A DNA stretch of 64,000 nucleotides from Dirofilaria immitis (Eukaryota > Nematoda > Chromadorea > Rhabditida > Onchocercidae): contig JAKNDB010000068.1 of the NCBI GenBank assembly GCA_024305405.1, positions 4,964,001 to 5,028,000 on the forward strand, written 5' to 3'. Each line of letters begins with the position of its first letter. The first letter of the stretch is position 1. The notes beneath the pieces were generated by a model that was given only the letters and a program-made list of their open reading frames with translations, made no database searches and was not told the origin of the DNA. The position numbers and the translations under genes are program-made. Of this stretch, positions 51,319-63,452 are shown piece after piece.

Positions 51319-53905
51319 TCAACGCCATGCTTTATCGTTATGCGGTATAAATGAGCTCCATTGTGCTGCAGTTTATAACTCATTTTTACTTATTATTTGT
51401 TGAGATATTGGAATTGGTCGTAGTAAATTCTCCTTGAAATTCCGGAATTTATCATGATAAAATTTTTAGATTCTTTATACCATATTTGATTTCTCAAATA
51501 CGCGAATTTTCAACTTATAAATTGAAGTTTCAGAATATAAAATTTAAATTCCAGGTCAGGGAATTCAAACTTTCCGGTATTTTTGCTATTTGCATCATGT
51601 TTCGTTTATTTTTCATTGTTTGATTATCATTTGTTCTTTTGGAAATACTGTAATTTATTCTAAAAATTTATGAATACCTTCATCGGTATTGTATAATGTA
51701 CGAAATGGATCAGTTGCTTTGTAAAGATAGAATGATGGTGTTCCCGTGATAATCATTGCCGAAGTTTCATTCATTCTTGGTATACAATACTCGCTGTTTA
51801 CAACCTATAAATCGGTTGTTAATGATGAAATTAGTAGAAAGTTCATAAATTTCAATGAACATGTCAAAGCTACAAAAATTTTTAATTATAGACGGCAAGA
51901 TCTTATTACTCTTCCTTGAATGGGAAACAATATTGGATCGGAATTTTGTATAGCACTAAGCATTAAAAGAACGAAGTTTTTTGAATAATCTTATCGAGAA
52001 GGCAGTGAAATTTAGATTGACATTGTTTAATCAAATAGCTTTATCGTAATCCAGATTATCATTATTCCTAGCATGGATATATACAAATTAGTTTTTCTCA
52101 CTACTAGGGTAATTATTGAAATTAAAATGAAGTGATTAATTAGCTCAGTGGTTTTGTTTGATATGTTGTCGCGTTTCTATGGTATTCGAAATCCAAATAA
52201 CTTAGATTTCTTGAACTTCGAGATCAATTCAATAATTTTGGAAAAATTTTTGCTATGTCGTATGCATTTTCGCAGTGATATTACAGTTCAGCTAGAAGTT
52301 ATGATTCCAAAAATAGAATAATGAAAAAATACGCAATTTTTCGAAATTTTTTACCAATGAAGATGATGATTCTGTTGCCTTCGACATACATTTTACATCT
52401 TGAATAGAACTTCGTACTGTTTCCGTAAAATCATAAAATCGATTTTCCGATTCTATGGCTTCATCACCAATATCATTATTTGTTTCTGCACTAAAATATT
52501 TGTTTTTGTTTTCGAAATTTTCGATCCAGGGATGATATTAATAAAAACTGAGCTTGGTTTAAGGATAAATTGGGATATAATTCTTTTCTCCCGTTAAGTT
52601 ACCATTATTAGGAGTAATGAATATGTTACTTCAAAAGTACGCGCGGTTCAATGTGGTCACCTACATTTCAGATTCACTTGAAGCGTTTGCTCCTTCGTTT
52701 TTATCGGATTGTTTGGATATTTGTTGATACTGAAAGATTTGTATGTAATAATAATACCGGGCAAAGGTCATCAATCTCTACAATTCTACTATCGTTGCTA
52801 GAAAATTTTTGCAAAACTAAAATGAAATAATTTATATAAATGTTTTCTTTATTTCCCTCCATGGAAATGAACTAATCGCATTTATTCGATTGATGTCGTT
52901 TGCTTTGCTGGTGAATGAACGATTAATTTTTATTATTTATGCCAATTCGAGATCGACAAGAGACAATGAATCATATTTGCAATGCAGTAGTCATTAATCA
53001 AAATATTGATCAAACAGTATTTATTTCCGATTATTATGGATCAAGCATTTAAACGATTTTCGAATTAAATGATTGAAATAACAAAGATAACATATCATTA
53101 AATTTTCGTGACAATTTCTTCGGGAATATTCACATGACAGTTTTTACTTTTTTATAATTAAAATATTTCAATTTTATGAGAATATATAAATATATTTTGA
53201 ACGAAGGGAATGTTCATTTTTTTAGTTCCGATAAACTTACGTTCGAAATTTGATAAAAGTTAAATCCGTGATCAATCATTTCTTTTGGTAATATAACACG
53301 TGCTGTATAACATGAATGTGATAATTGTGATATTTCGTCAGCAGATATCCGACTTTTAAAATCATTTGATACGATTTGAGAAGATTGTTGTGTTGAAACA
53401 GTTTCAAGAATTGATCTGGAATTTGTTGAAGTTATTTGAAATGAATTATACTTTATCATTATCAATAACTTGATGAGCGATGATATGTCTATGAAATGTG
53501 AAATACTGTCCAAATTCATTTGATTCATTGTTACTGTACAATGTAAATTATTAATAAATTCCATGTTTAATTAAATTATATATCGGAATTCTTATCTCAT
53601 CCAAACATACTTCGTAAAATTCATTTCCTTCTTGCTACAAATATCGTTTATTTGATTCTGAAGTGATGAGTTCAATTTTTTGCTTACAGGAGATGAAATT
53701 GAAGTATTGAAAATGACTCGTTCGATTCTGTTACTATAGCTTCCTCATTAATACTATTAATGCTGTTGTTATCATGATAAGTTTCAAGTGTATGCATCGA
53801 TATATCATCAATGATGCATGGCTCATTTAGTAATTTCAATTTTGTAACATATATCATTTCTTCATCCATCGATTTCGTAACATTATCATTTAATAAATCA
53901 GACAT
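51319..53905 (-). CDS. unrecognised nematode protein, 255 residues, six exons
   Basis: Exons 53905-53688, 53415-53241, 52729-52665, 52490-52355, 51804-51678 and 51365-51319 add up to exactly 768 bases, including a TGA stop. Every junction agrees in phase and uses GT/AG, which is strong evidence for a real gene. The product starts MSDLLNDNVTKSMDEE, is acidic and Ser/Asn-rich in its first half, and has a likely structured patch ARVILPKEMIDHGFNFYQIS. It ends in PSFYLYKATDPFRTLY and SSFIPHNDKAWR. There is no signal peptide, membrane segment or Cys pattern, so it is probably intracellular. I do not recognise the family and assign no function. The start could be 12 codons upstream (MHELVY). AATAAA follows at 51238-51233. 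Confidence 0.75.
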
Positions 53906-54853
53906 TATCGTAAAATCAAATAAGTATACTAATTCATGCAATTGGAATAACAGGAAAATAAAACGAGTTACTTAAAATAAACATATTTAAATTAATTTTT
54001 ATGCAAATTTAAAATGAAATATGCATGAGAAATTTTTTATTTTCTCTGTGTTTTCGATTTTAAATTAATTCATTTTATAATATGTAAATTTAGAAACTAA
54101 AAATTGATTAATTTCAATTATTAATTTAATTAAAATGAAAAAACAATTTTTTCTTCTTTTTTAATTTTAAATTTGTTACAAATTATATATATACGTAAAA
54201 AGAAGTTAAAAATCAATAAAAATATCGCATATATATATATATTTATATATGAAAATAACATTTTTATTATCAACAATTTCATCAAAACAAAAATGACTAC
54301 TCTTTTCTTTTTAGCATTACTAATAATTTAAATTTTATTTGCAAAAAAATAAGAAACTAATAAAAATACGAGTTTCTGACGTTGATTTACGTCAACGCAT
54401 ATGCTAGCATACATTTACGTAGCTTGGTAATCTGCTAAAATGGGACAATTAATGGTCAGTTTTTAATAATATAAAAAGCATGAATAGAATAATTCCGAAA
54501 TGAATTTAAAAATAAAAAAATGTTATTAATCAAAGATTTGATCACATATATCTTAATAATATTCAATGTATTATTACAATGATATGTTGATGGTGATCAA
54601 TGAAGTTAACAAGTATATATGAATCTTTCAATTAAAATTTTTAACATCGTTTTCCTTCTATTAAAATATAATTTTTAATTAATTAAATTGCAAATATATT
54701 AACTATTTAATCGAATAACTTAGTGAAAATGATTCAAAATTACTTTTGAATTATTATTTTTTGTTTTCAAATTAGCAATTGTAAAAAATTTTTAAATTTC
54801 AAAAACTTTTATGAAAAAATTATGGATTACACGAAGAAGGCATCATGGTGCAT
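53906..54853. other. AT-rich spacer before the tRNA cluster
   Basis: About 950 bases of very AT-rich sequence, presumably holding the promoter of the minus-strand orphan gene. No motif can be called. Confidence 0.5.
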
Positions 54854-54935
54854 GCAGTGGTGTCCGAGTGGTTAAGGAGTTTGATTAGAAATCAAATGGG
54901 CTTTGCCCGCGTAGGTTCGAATCCTGCCCGCTGCG
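54854..54935 (+). tRNA. tRNA-Ser (anticodon AGA)
   Basis: 82 bases. The acceptor stem GCAGTGG pairs with CCGCTGC (one G-T pair). The D-arm/A-box region is TGTCCGAGTGGTTAAGG. The anticodon stem TTTGA/TCAAA encloses a seven-base loop with AGA at 54887-54889. A variable arm typical of class II tRNAs is present, followed by a GGTTCGAATCC T-arm/B-box. TTTT at 54947-54950 is the pol III terminator. It reads UCU (and UCC/UCA with inosine) codons. Confidence 0.95.
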
Positions 54936-55261
54936 CCTAGAGAAACTTTTGCTTTCTTCTTGATATTAAAAATCGAATGATGAAGTATCACCGACGTTTG
55001 TCCTTCTTCTCTCAAAATTATTACAATTCGATACATTACTTTATTTAGCTGAAAAAGATAATTATTTTAAAATTGAATAAATTTCAAAAAAAAATTATCG
55101 ATTGGTTTTTTCAGAAAAATAATTTTAAATTATAACTATGATTCTCTAATCATCGATATATACGATGATTTTGTCGTATATATTTGTCATAACTCAAAAT
55201 ATAATTCAAATATCATTCAGAATATTTTTTTAGCGATCATTTGTTTTCAATAGAAATTGAA

Positions 55262-55330
55262 ATAAAAGTGGTCGAGAGGCTAAGTAGTTTGGTTTAACAA
55301 TCAAATCAAACTCAAATTTCAACTCGTTTT
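55262..55330 (+). pseudogene. very decayed tRNA-Ser-like relic
   Basis: GTGGTCGAGAGGCTAAGTAG followed by a TTTG...CAAA arm resembles the first half of the neighbouring serine tRNAs, but the T-arm and acceptor pairing are lost. Weak evidence, listed because of its position inside the cluster. Confidence 0.25.
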
Positions 55331-55442
55331 AGTGACTTTTCTTTGGCTGATTTAATTGTATTTTCAAATTTAAATTTATCAATAAAAAATTCAAAAATAT
55401 ATTAAATCTCTTAATTAAAATAAGTGCAATCAGTCTGCTAGT

Positions 55443-55524
55443 GCAGTGGTGTCCGAGTGGTTAAGGAGTTTGACTCGAAATCAAATGGGCTCTGCCCGCG
55501 TAGGTTCGAATCCTGCCCGCTGCG
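55443..55524 (+). tRNA. tRNA-Ser (anticodon CGA)
   Basis: 82 bases, almost identical to the tRNA at 54854 but with anticodon loop CTCGAAA, giving CGA at 55476-55478 (UCG codons). Acceptor pairing, A box, long variable arm and B box are intact. TTTT terminator at 55531-55534. The near identity suggests one copy arose from the other by duplication with anticodon change. Confidence 0.95.
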
Positions 55525-55558
55525 CAATCCTTTTGAATTGAAAGGAAGAAAAGGGAGT

Positions 55559-55642
55559 GCAGTGGTGTCCGAACGGTTAGGGAAGTTAGTTTGATCCAAA
55601 TCAAACGGGTTCTGCCCTGTACGTTCGAATTCGCTCGCTGCG
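55559..55642 (+). pseudogene. degenerate tRNA-Ser copy
   Basis: Starts 34 bases after the CGA tRNA. The acceptor arm is still mostly paired (GCAGTGG with TCGCTGC). The anticodon loop has only six bases (TCCAAA), the D-arm and variable arm are altered, and the B box is damaged (CGTTCGAATTC). Probably not a working tRNA. Confidence 0.7.
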
Positions 55643-58092
55643 TCGAGTCTTTTAATGTTGAAAAGGAAACAAAATGAAATAGGATGTTTGTTCTAATCCT
55701 TATTGATTGATGTTTTCTAGATATTCATTTTAACAAGAATGATGATAGAATTCATCAGACATTATGGCTATTTAAAGTTGGAGAAAAAAGAAAAATGAAA
55801 GTTTCTTTTTTCTTAAATTTTAAAAATTCAATGCAAAAGATAAAATAAAATGTAAAAATTAAAATGAAATGCTTCGCAAATTATATTTTTCATTGGTTTT
55901 TAAAAATTTTGTTATTTAAATTGATAATAATATAAATTTATTCATTTTACTTTTTAATTTTTTTCATTTTTCCATACTTTTGTTAAAATGAAATGCTCGG
56001 ATAATTAAATATATTTTGCAAACTTTGTAAATTTGCTAATGTGTTGAGTCATTTAGATATTTCATTACATATTTTTTATATATTTAGAATTATGTTTTTA
56101 GTAAAATGTAATATTATCATTGACTATAATTCAATAAAATTTATTTATTCATGTCATTTGAATCGCCAAAAAAATGATAGTTGAATGATTCAAAGCAACA
56201 ATTTAGAATATCAAAATAGCTTTATAAAAGATGTTTATTTCAAATAAAACAGTTATCATTCTCGAACTGACATGGCAAGATTGATAAAATATAATAGTGA
56301 ATGAAATATTCTTTAAAGAAGCAAAAAAGATGAACAATTAACATAATTATTATCGAATAGTACTAAAAAGTCGGTGTTGAGATCGTTTTTCTTTTTACAA
56401 TTGTAACTTTTAAAAATGATTTTTGAAGTTTGGAATAACAATAGAAACAGCAATGTATCACTTCTTATCAAAAAGATTGTTTGAGATTAGATGAATCGTT
56501 TTCTTTTTTTTATCAATTTCTTGATATATCACTTTTTGTTTATTGAATAATATTGTGATATTAAGAAGCAAAAAGGTTTGATTTTACTTTTTCAAATATT
56601 TATGCAAAAAATATTATTAAAAATTAGTAGTAATTCAAAAATTTTATCCGACGAATTAATCACAATTATTAGTATCGAATATTTGCACTTAATGAATTTA
56701 AGAATATGCAATTAATTAGTTATTCGATATTAATAATTAAAAGATAATCGCTTATTTATTCGAATAACAAAATATTAGAATTGAAATTATGCCACAAATA
56801 TATCCCAACATTTTACTAGTCGTATTAGAACGAAATTTTTTGCAATGTAGCGGTCGAAAGAGAAATTAAATTTTCACTATGAGATATTAATTTATCAATA
56901 TCAACGAATTAATTTAATAAATTAAAAATATGAGTGATAAAACTAATTTTACTTTTTCCTAATTTTAGTTGTAATAAATTTAAAAACTTTTAAATTTTAG
57001 AATTGCATTTTGGATGGAATTAGTTTATGACATAATTAAATATATAATAATATATTTTGCAAAAATTCTTCATAGTACGAATGGAAATACAATTGTTAGA
57101 AAACGAAATGCTAAAAGCTTATTTCACGGATAATTATTAATAATGAAGAGATGTTTTAATTGATCAATAATTAATAGCGATAACTGATAAAGAAAAAATA
57201 AAAGAATTATATAACAATGAAACAAAAAGAAATACCAAACATTTTAATAGTAACATTATTTATTACTAACCCAACTTATCGATAAAGAGAAAGAAATTTC
57301 TTATCATAATATCGATTTTTTTTTAATTTTCAAAATTTTATCAATCGAAATATTTATTAAGTTACATAGATTTATGAAGTTTTCGAATCTCTCTTTTAAA
57401 AAATTCATCGAATCTTTTACGTAATATTTTACATAAAATTATTATTACTATCTGTAATATAGTTATTATAACAATAAATAAAAATTAAAATTTATACGAA
57501 AATTATATGCAAAAATTTGGAGAAAATTTTCATTTATGAAATTATAAATTTTTAAATTTCGCTTATTTTTCAGAGAAAAAAATAAAAATAAGAAAATTAG
57601 AATTTCCTGTTTTAAGAAATAAAAAAGTGCCTTTATAGATCAAATTCTATAATTTATACGAATTTTCTAGCAAAATTCAGAAGGATCGATATATGAAAGA
57701 TATAAACAAATTTTAATTTTTGTTCTAAGAATTTGATCGGTTTATGGTATATTTGCGGAATTGTTGGATAAAATAAAATGATATAAAAATTTCTAATATT
57801 TTTGTAAATTTATTCGATTATTCAAATCGCATTTAATTCAATCCAAGTTAATTTCATTTTATTTTATCTCATCGATTTCTTTACATTTTACTTCTTCTCA
57901 TTTTATCTAATAACTTCAGGAATAAAAAAAAACAAAAAAACAAAGGAGCGATAATTAAATTATGGAACTATTAAAATTAAAAATTTGATAATTCCATTAT
58001 CTTTTCAAATTTAATTAATATTTTCCTTTTATATTTAGATAAATAATAACCTCATTCTTTTCAAATTTTATATCATTTTAAACTAATTATTA
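55643..58092. other. AT-rich spacer, no gene seen
   Basis: 2.4 kb of very AT-rich DNA between the tRNA cluster and the 3' end of the EGF-domain gene. No exon with family resemblance, no RNA gene and no clear repeat were recognised. Confidence 0.55.
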
Positions 58093-61000
58093 CTACCTTA
58101 ACAGAGGCATAACAAGAAAACTGAAAAAGAATAGTAATTGTTGCTGTGGTTTGCTAATGACAATAGTAGCACCACTTGTGATAACACGTCGTCGCTTACT
58201 TATCATCCAACCATCATCGACAGATTCTGATTCCGTCATTGATTCTTGACTTTCGAAATTATCATTTTCATTCGTCCATTGTGGTAATCTCTTTTCATCA
58301 CTTTTCATTTGTTTGCCTTTGTTAAGACGTGTTATCATTCTATCTGATTTCTTTTTGTTCAAATAAATCCGTTGTGGATGTCCCTGTTTTGTTACCGTAT
58401 GATAATCATTCGATCCTTCCAACCAGACTGGCATGGATGATTCGGTTCTTACGGTATCTTCAAAAAACGAAAACAGTAATATGTGACATTATCATAACTT
58501 TTTCTTTTCTTTGTTTTTTTGCTTTCTTAAAAATCGATTATTACATTTCAAATATTTAATGCATTATTCCGAGGAATTTAAATTTTTAGAAAAATTGTTG
58601 AAACCTGATGAATCGGTGAATCTTTCGTCATAGGAATATTCATTATCATCTTCAATAGTTGTATCCCAACCTTCTGTATAATCATTCTCATCCATTTTCA
58701 TCCCTTCAGTTGTTGTAATTCTTTCTGTAATCAAAAAAAATATGATAATTAATTGATAGATAATTTAAAAAATTGATAATGAAATTGATATATAATTAAT
58801 TTATTTTCCCAAGTGATTGCTATAAGCGAAAAAAGAAAAAGAAAATTTTTTTAATTCGAATTACATTGCTAAATAAAAATTTTGAATATCATTCCTCCAT
58901 TTGATGAAATTTCTTCGCAAATAAAAGAAATAAAAATTTGAATTAATTTTTAAAATAATTTTAAAATGAAATTTTTTTAAATTCAGCAATTATAAATGCT
59001 GTGAACAAATGTAATGATAATGATAGTGATAATGTTTGATTTTCTGACACTAGCTATCAAGAATTTTCCCAAATCCTAATTTGAATACAAAACATGCAAG
59101 TGATAAACTTCTTAATGATATCAGTTTATCATGCTTGATCGATAATGCAAAAGAAATGGATAAATTACTTTTGAATGAAAACATTTAAAAAAATGTATTT
59201 AAATTGAAATATTAAAAAACTAAGAACTCTATGATTTATTCGTTCTTTTCGATTTTTTTTTCATTTGAATTTATTTCGTCCTAATTATATTGCTTAGTTC
59301 TAATTCATTTAATCAATCTTTTATTCAGACAGTTTAAATAGGTCATAGGTTAATCATATCGTTTAATAGTTATTAGAGATCGACAACGGAAGTAATTAAG
59401 TGAAAATTTACGTTAATGCTTTCTTTCGAGAATGAGATTATATATTTATGGAGTGAATTATCAATTTTTAGGATGTGAATTGATGAAGTAAACTAATTGG
59501 CCATTTTACAGATATTCAAATTGGGGTGTGAATAAGATTAAGCTTTACGGATCATTAATTGACAGAAGATTATTATCAGAGAGAATGATTGATAGCAAGA
59601 AAGTGGCGGTGATTAATAAAAATCCTTTTTCATATTATCTAATTTTAACATTTTAAAATAATTTTATCAATAAATTACTAATAAAGTAATGAGCAAATAT
59701 AAAAATTGTTCAATTCTCGAGATTACTCATTCCAATAAAACTATATTTTTGGATAAATGGGAAATTTAAATAAATTAAATTAATAAATATCAAAGATTAA
59801 TTCACTTGAATCTTTCATTTGATGTACTTTAGTATATCCAAATTGTGACATGTCATCATATTTGATACTTTGATCATCGAAATGATTTCCTGATTTAGCA
59901 GATGATGATTCATATCGTTGATGTTCAATTTCTAATCGTTCTCTTCCAGAATGATTTGAAAGCGGATGTTCGGCGGTATCAGATGATGATGTTGTCGATT
60001 CAACAACTTTAACAAAACTGTTGAATTTGCAGAAACAAAGTTTTAGTCAAAAAGCCAAAGATAAATCCAAAAATTCAAAAAATAATTATTAAACGAAAAT
60101 GTTAATTCAACGATTAAACTATTTATTAAATTTTAGAATTTCTGAAAAAAATTGAAAAACTGAAGTTATAGAAAAATTAATCGAAAATATATAAAAAGAT
60201 GAATTGAAATATACAAAAAGAAATTCATGAACTTAAAAATATAAAAGATATATGTGAGCTTAAATGAATTTAATTACAAATAATTATGAACACAAATAAA
60301 TACATTAAGTAAATATGTGAATATAAGTAAATAAAATTAATATAAAATTAAATTGTATTAATTTTAAATTAATATATGCAAATATAAGCAAATATATATT
60401 TTCATTATTATACAATAAAAAAGTTTTGAATATTGCACCATTTTCAATTTTATTATCGTAAAATTTAAGCAAAGATTGAATTTTCGCTCAATTTTTCTTT
60501 CCTTTTTTTGGAAAAAAATTTTTATTATTTGCACTAAGCAACAACTGTTAAAATGGCTATTTATCACATTTTCATTTTTATCATTATCATTCCTTTACAA
60601 TACTTTTTCCTTATCGATTAGATGAAATGTTGAAAATGATTCATATAAAAAAAAAAAAGAAGATTTTTTTCTTGAAAATTTTTCTTTTAAATGCTTTAAT
60701 AATTATAGAACAGTTTGAAATAAATAATGAAATAAACATTCAAGTAATTAATATCGTTTTTTCGTTTAAAATATTTATTTGCAAAACTTTTGCTAACTTA
60801 AAATTTTCGAATTTGATATTTGTTGAAGAATAATCAATAATAGCATTCAATCGAAAATAAACTAAATCTTTCTGGAAAATTTATTTATTACTAATTTTTT
60901 TAAAAAAGAAAAAAACTTGCAATTTATATTTATTTTTTAACAGTTCAATTCTGTCATCTATCATCCGATAATACAAAATATCAAATAATGCAAGCATGAT

Positions 61001-61422
61001 GATAAGATGATAAAATTATCATTCGTAATTATCATGATAGATTAATTTTTACAGTTAGCATTATAAACTTTATTTTAATACATCCTACTGAGTTAGCATC
61101 ATAAGGTTTATACATTTTTCTTATTGCATATGAATCGAAAATAATTAAGATTATATAACTGTAATCATGGCAATGATAAAATGATAAAATGAATAAGATA
61201 TACCGGCATATTGACATCGATCACCATAAAAAACGTTGAGTAAGCAAAGACACGTATGTATCGATGGATTATCAACTAAGTAAGCGCAAAATCCGCCATT
61301 AAGACATTTAATACGACATTCACTTTGTGGATTGACGAATGCTTTTCGTTGTTGTGCCAATAAATCTCGACGTGTACTACTACTGTACATTATAATATAC
61401 AGTAAAAGGATACTATTCTCAT
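58093..61422 (-). CDS. secreted or GPI-anchored EGF-domain protein
   Basis: Exons supported: 61422-61204, 60017-59806, 58724-58605 and 58457-58093 (TAG stop 58095-58093). Exon 1 carries one EGF-like domain with six Cys, C-x3-C-x5-C-x11-C-x1-C-x9-C, including CLNGGFC and YGDRCQ. Exons 2-4 encode a Ser/Thr/Asp-rich, probably disordered stretch, then a basic run (KRRR). The extreme C-terminus is hydrophobic (LLFFFSFLVMPLL) right up to the stop, preceded by small residues (TSGA), as in GPI-attachment signals. Phases agree for exons 2-4. The exon 1/2 join is one base short. In exon 1, ATG directly follows a TTTTAG acceptor and would encode a signal-like MRIVSFYCIL, but this frame is also one base short of the EGF frame. 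The ligand or receptor role is unknown. Confidence 0.65.
60018..61203. other. first intron of the EGF-domain gene
   Basis: 1.2 kb AT-rich. It could hide a small exon that would explain the phase mismatch between exons 1 and 2, but I see no candidate. Confidence 0.45.
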
Positions 61423-61758
61423 CTAAAATGAAAATCAATTAATCATATCTTAATAATTTAATTTTAAATTTGAATTAAAAAAATCTTCGACAGTACACGC
61501 ACGTTAAATATTACTAATTATATATAAATTAATTACACGTACCTTTATTACCATCTTATCTAAATTAGTATTTTATTTCAGTCAAAAGTTTAATATAAAT
61601 CGATAATATAAACGTAGCAATAAATTGCTCTCCTATATGGTTTAAAAAAATCGTATAAAATAGATAATCGATTTATACAAATCTATATTCATTATAATTA
61701 ATATTTTAATATGAAAATTAATTTTAGAACGTAATATACACTTATGTATGCTAATTAA

Positions 61759-61780
61759 TATACGTGTATATACACGTATA
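61759..61780. repeat. 22-base perfect palindrome
   Basis: TATACGTGTATATACACGTATA reads identically on both strands (first 20 bases TATACGTGTATATACACGTA). It lies 340 bases upstream of the EGF gene's first recognised exon. Confidence 0.8.
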
Positions 61781-61814
61781 ACGATGTTACGTATTATTTA
61801 ACATATAAAAATAA

Positions 61815-61852
61815 TTTTAATATAAGATAAAAGTTTTTATCTTATATTAAAA
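61815..61852. repeat. hairpin with 18-base perfect stem
   Basis: The left arm (61815-61832) and right arm (61835-61852) are perfect reverse complements around a two-base GT loop; the core is AATATAAGATAAAA. The tight AT-only hairpin could be a cruciform, a small-element remnant or part of the EGF gene's promoter region. Confidence 0.8.
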
Positions 61853-63239
61853 ATTAAAATTCAGTAAGAAATTTTAGTTTGAAATAAAAATGTACAGATG
61901 GCAGAATTTCCTCATTTTATATCATAAAAGTACTCAAAGAATGAAATATCATAAAAGTAGTTAAAGAAAAGGGAAGGAAAAAATTTGAATTCATTTATTC
62001 GCTAAATATATCTATCAATTCAGTGAAATAACATTTATCAGAATATATTGATATTTCCGTGATAGCATCAGACAGAGAAGAACGCAAATGCATTCATAAA
62101 TTTTATAATTTTAAAATGAAGATTTTTATTGAACCAAAAAGATGTAGTATAAATAGTTTAGTATTAGTTGTTCAAGTTTTTTAAAAGAAAAATATTTTTA
62201 AAATTTCAATCAAAATATGCATAAAATGATAATTAAAATTGATAAAATCACTTATCTATTAACAACGGATATAATATTATTCGTAATAATAATAACAATT
62301 CAAATGAAATATACATTGTGTTATGCTCTCATTGAAAAAATAAAAATAAAAAATTGACAAAATGAAAAACAAAAATTCTCGAAAAACAAAAATGATAACC
62401 AAATTTATAATGCAAATAGCAAATAAATTCTTATAAACATTGAAAAAACTTTCTATTTTTCCTTAAAATTTAATAATTTATTTATTAAACAAAAAATTAA
62501 AATATTTTGGAAATTTGTGATAAATCCAATTAATCAATATTTTTTCGATTTAAATATGCTAAATTATCTATTGGAAATAAATTAAATTAATCTTATCAAA
62601 ATTAAATTCTTCATATTGTTGATCAGTTTGAAAAGAAATATGTAATCGATTAATTTAATGATAAATTAAATCTCGGTTTCTTTAATCAAAAGATTAAGTC
62701 TTCATTGTTATTGAGCAAACAGTTAGCTAATTACATATGTAATAATATTTTACATAATATTTTTGTATTATTAAGCCAAATAAGTTAACTGATAAGCTAA
62801 TTAATTGCATCTCAATAAATGATGAGATGGATAATTAGCAGAATTTTGAAGAGATCAAAATATTTGCTAATCAATCATCTATCGATATTATTTTTGATGG
62901 ATTATCATTGACAGATGAGTATAAGTTTATAATGAAATATACTTTCTCTTTTCTATTTAATTTGGAATAATTTTGCTACAATTTGAAACAAATTTAATTA
63001 AATTATTTATCAATTTTGCATTGTTCGATTATTATTTAAAGTGACTAATTTCAATTAAAAATAAAACTTTTTAATGTGAACATATTACGTGAACTTATAT
63101 TATTCTGATTTTATTATATCAATAAATTAAATCAATTATTATCATATTATTTGAAATCATTTGATAATTCTTGAATATGTATTTTTAATCAATATATTTT
63201 CAATTAATAACATAAATAAATTAATTCTTATTTTTTGAT

Positions 63240-63452
63240 ATGAATTATTCGAATCGAAGTTTCATTATTTTTTTAATTCTTTTTGCATATAATCAGTTAG
63301 AAACAACTGTTAACGGTAAACTAAAAAGAAATGTAAAAAGCAAAACGAAAAGTTTCTTTGATAAACAGCTTGCCAACTTCTTGCTCTTACAACTATCATA
63401 TCAATATCAAATTACAACGAGCAAAGTTAATTTTGTAAAAAGATTTCGTTAA
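63240..63452 (+). CDS. possible signal-peptide exon or small secreted peptide
   Basis: The frame starts MNYSNRSFIIFLILFAYNQ, a plausible signal peptide. Read through, it continues with a basic stretch (KLKRNVKSKTK) to a 70-residue product. Alternatively, a donor after 63315 (AACG before GTAAAC) would make this only the first exon of a gene running out of the window. No family match and no supporting downstream exon, so this may be chance. Confidence 0.25.
   Translation: MNYSNRSFIIFLILFAYNQLETTVNGKLKRNVKSKTKSFFDKQLANFLLLQLSYQYQITTSKVNFVKRFR

Larger units (their letters stand above)
61423..63239. other. upstream region of the EGF gene
   Basis: AT-rich, with the palindrome and hairpin listed separately. 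No signal-peptide exon for the EGF gene was found on the minus strand here. Confidence 0.5.

Noticed and set aside
53416..53564. N-terminal part of an open frame in the orphan gene (MEFINNLHCTV...)
   Set aside because: A good acceptor at 53416-53418 puts the previous exon in phase directly with the sequence below it, so this part is read as intron.
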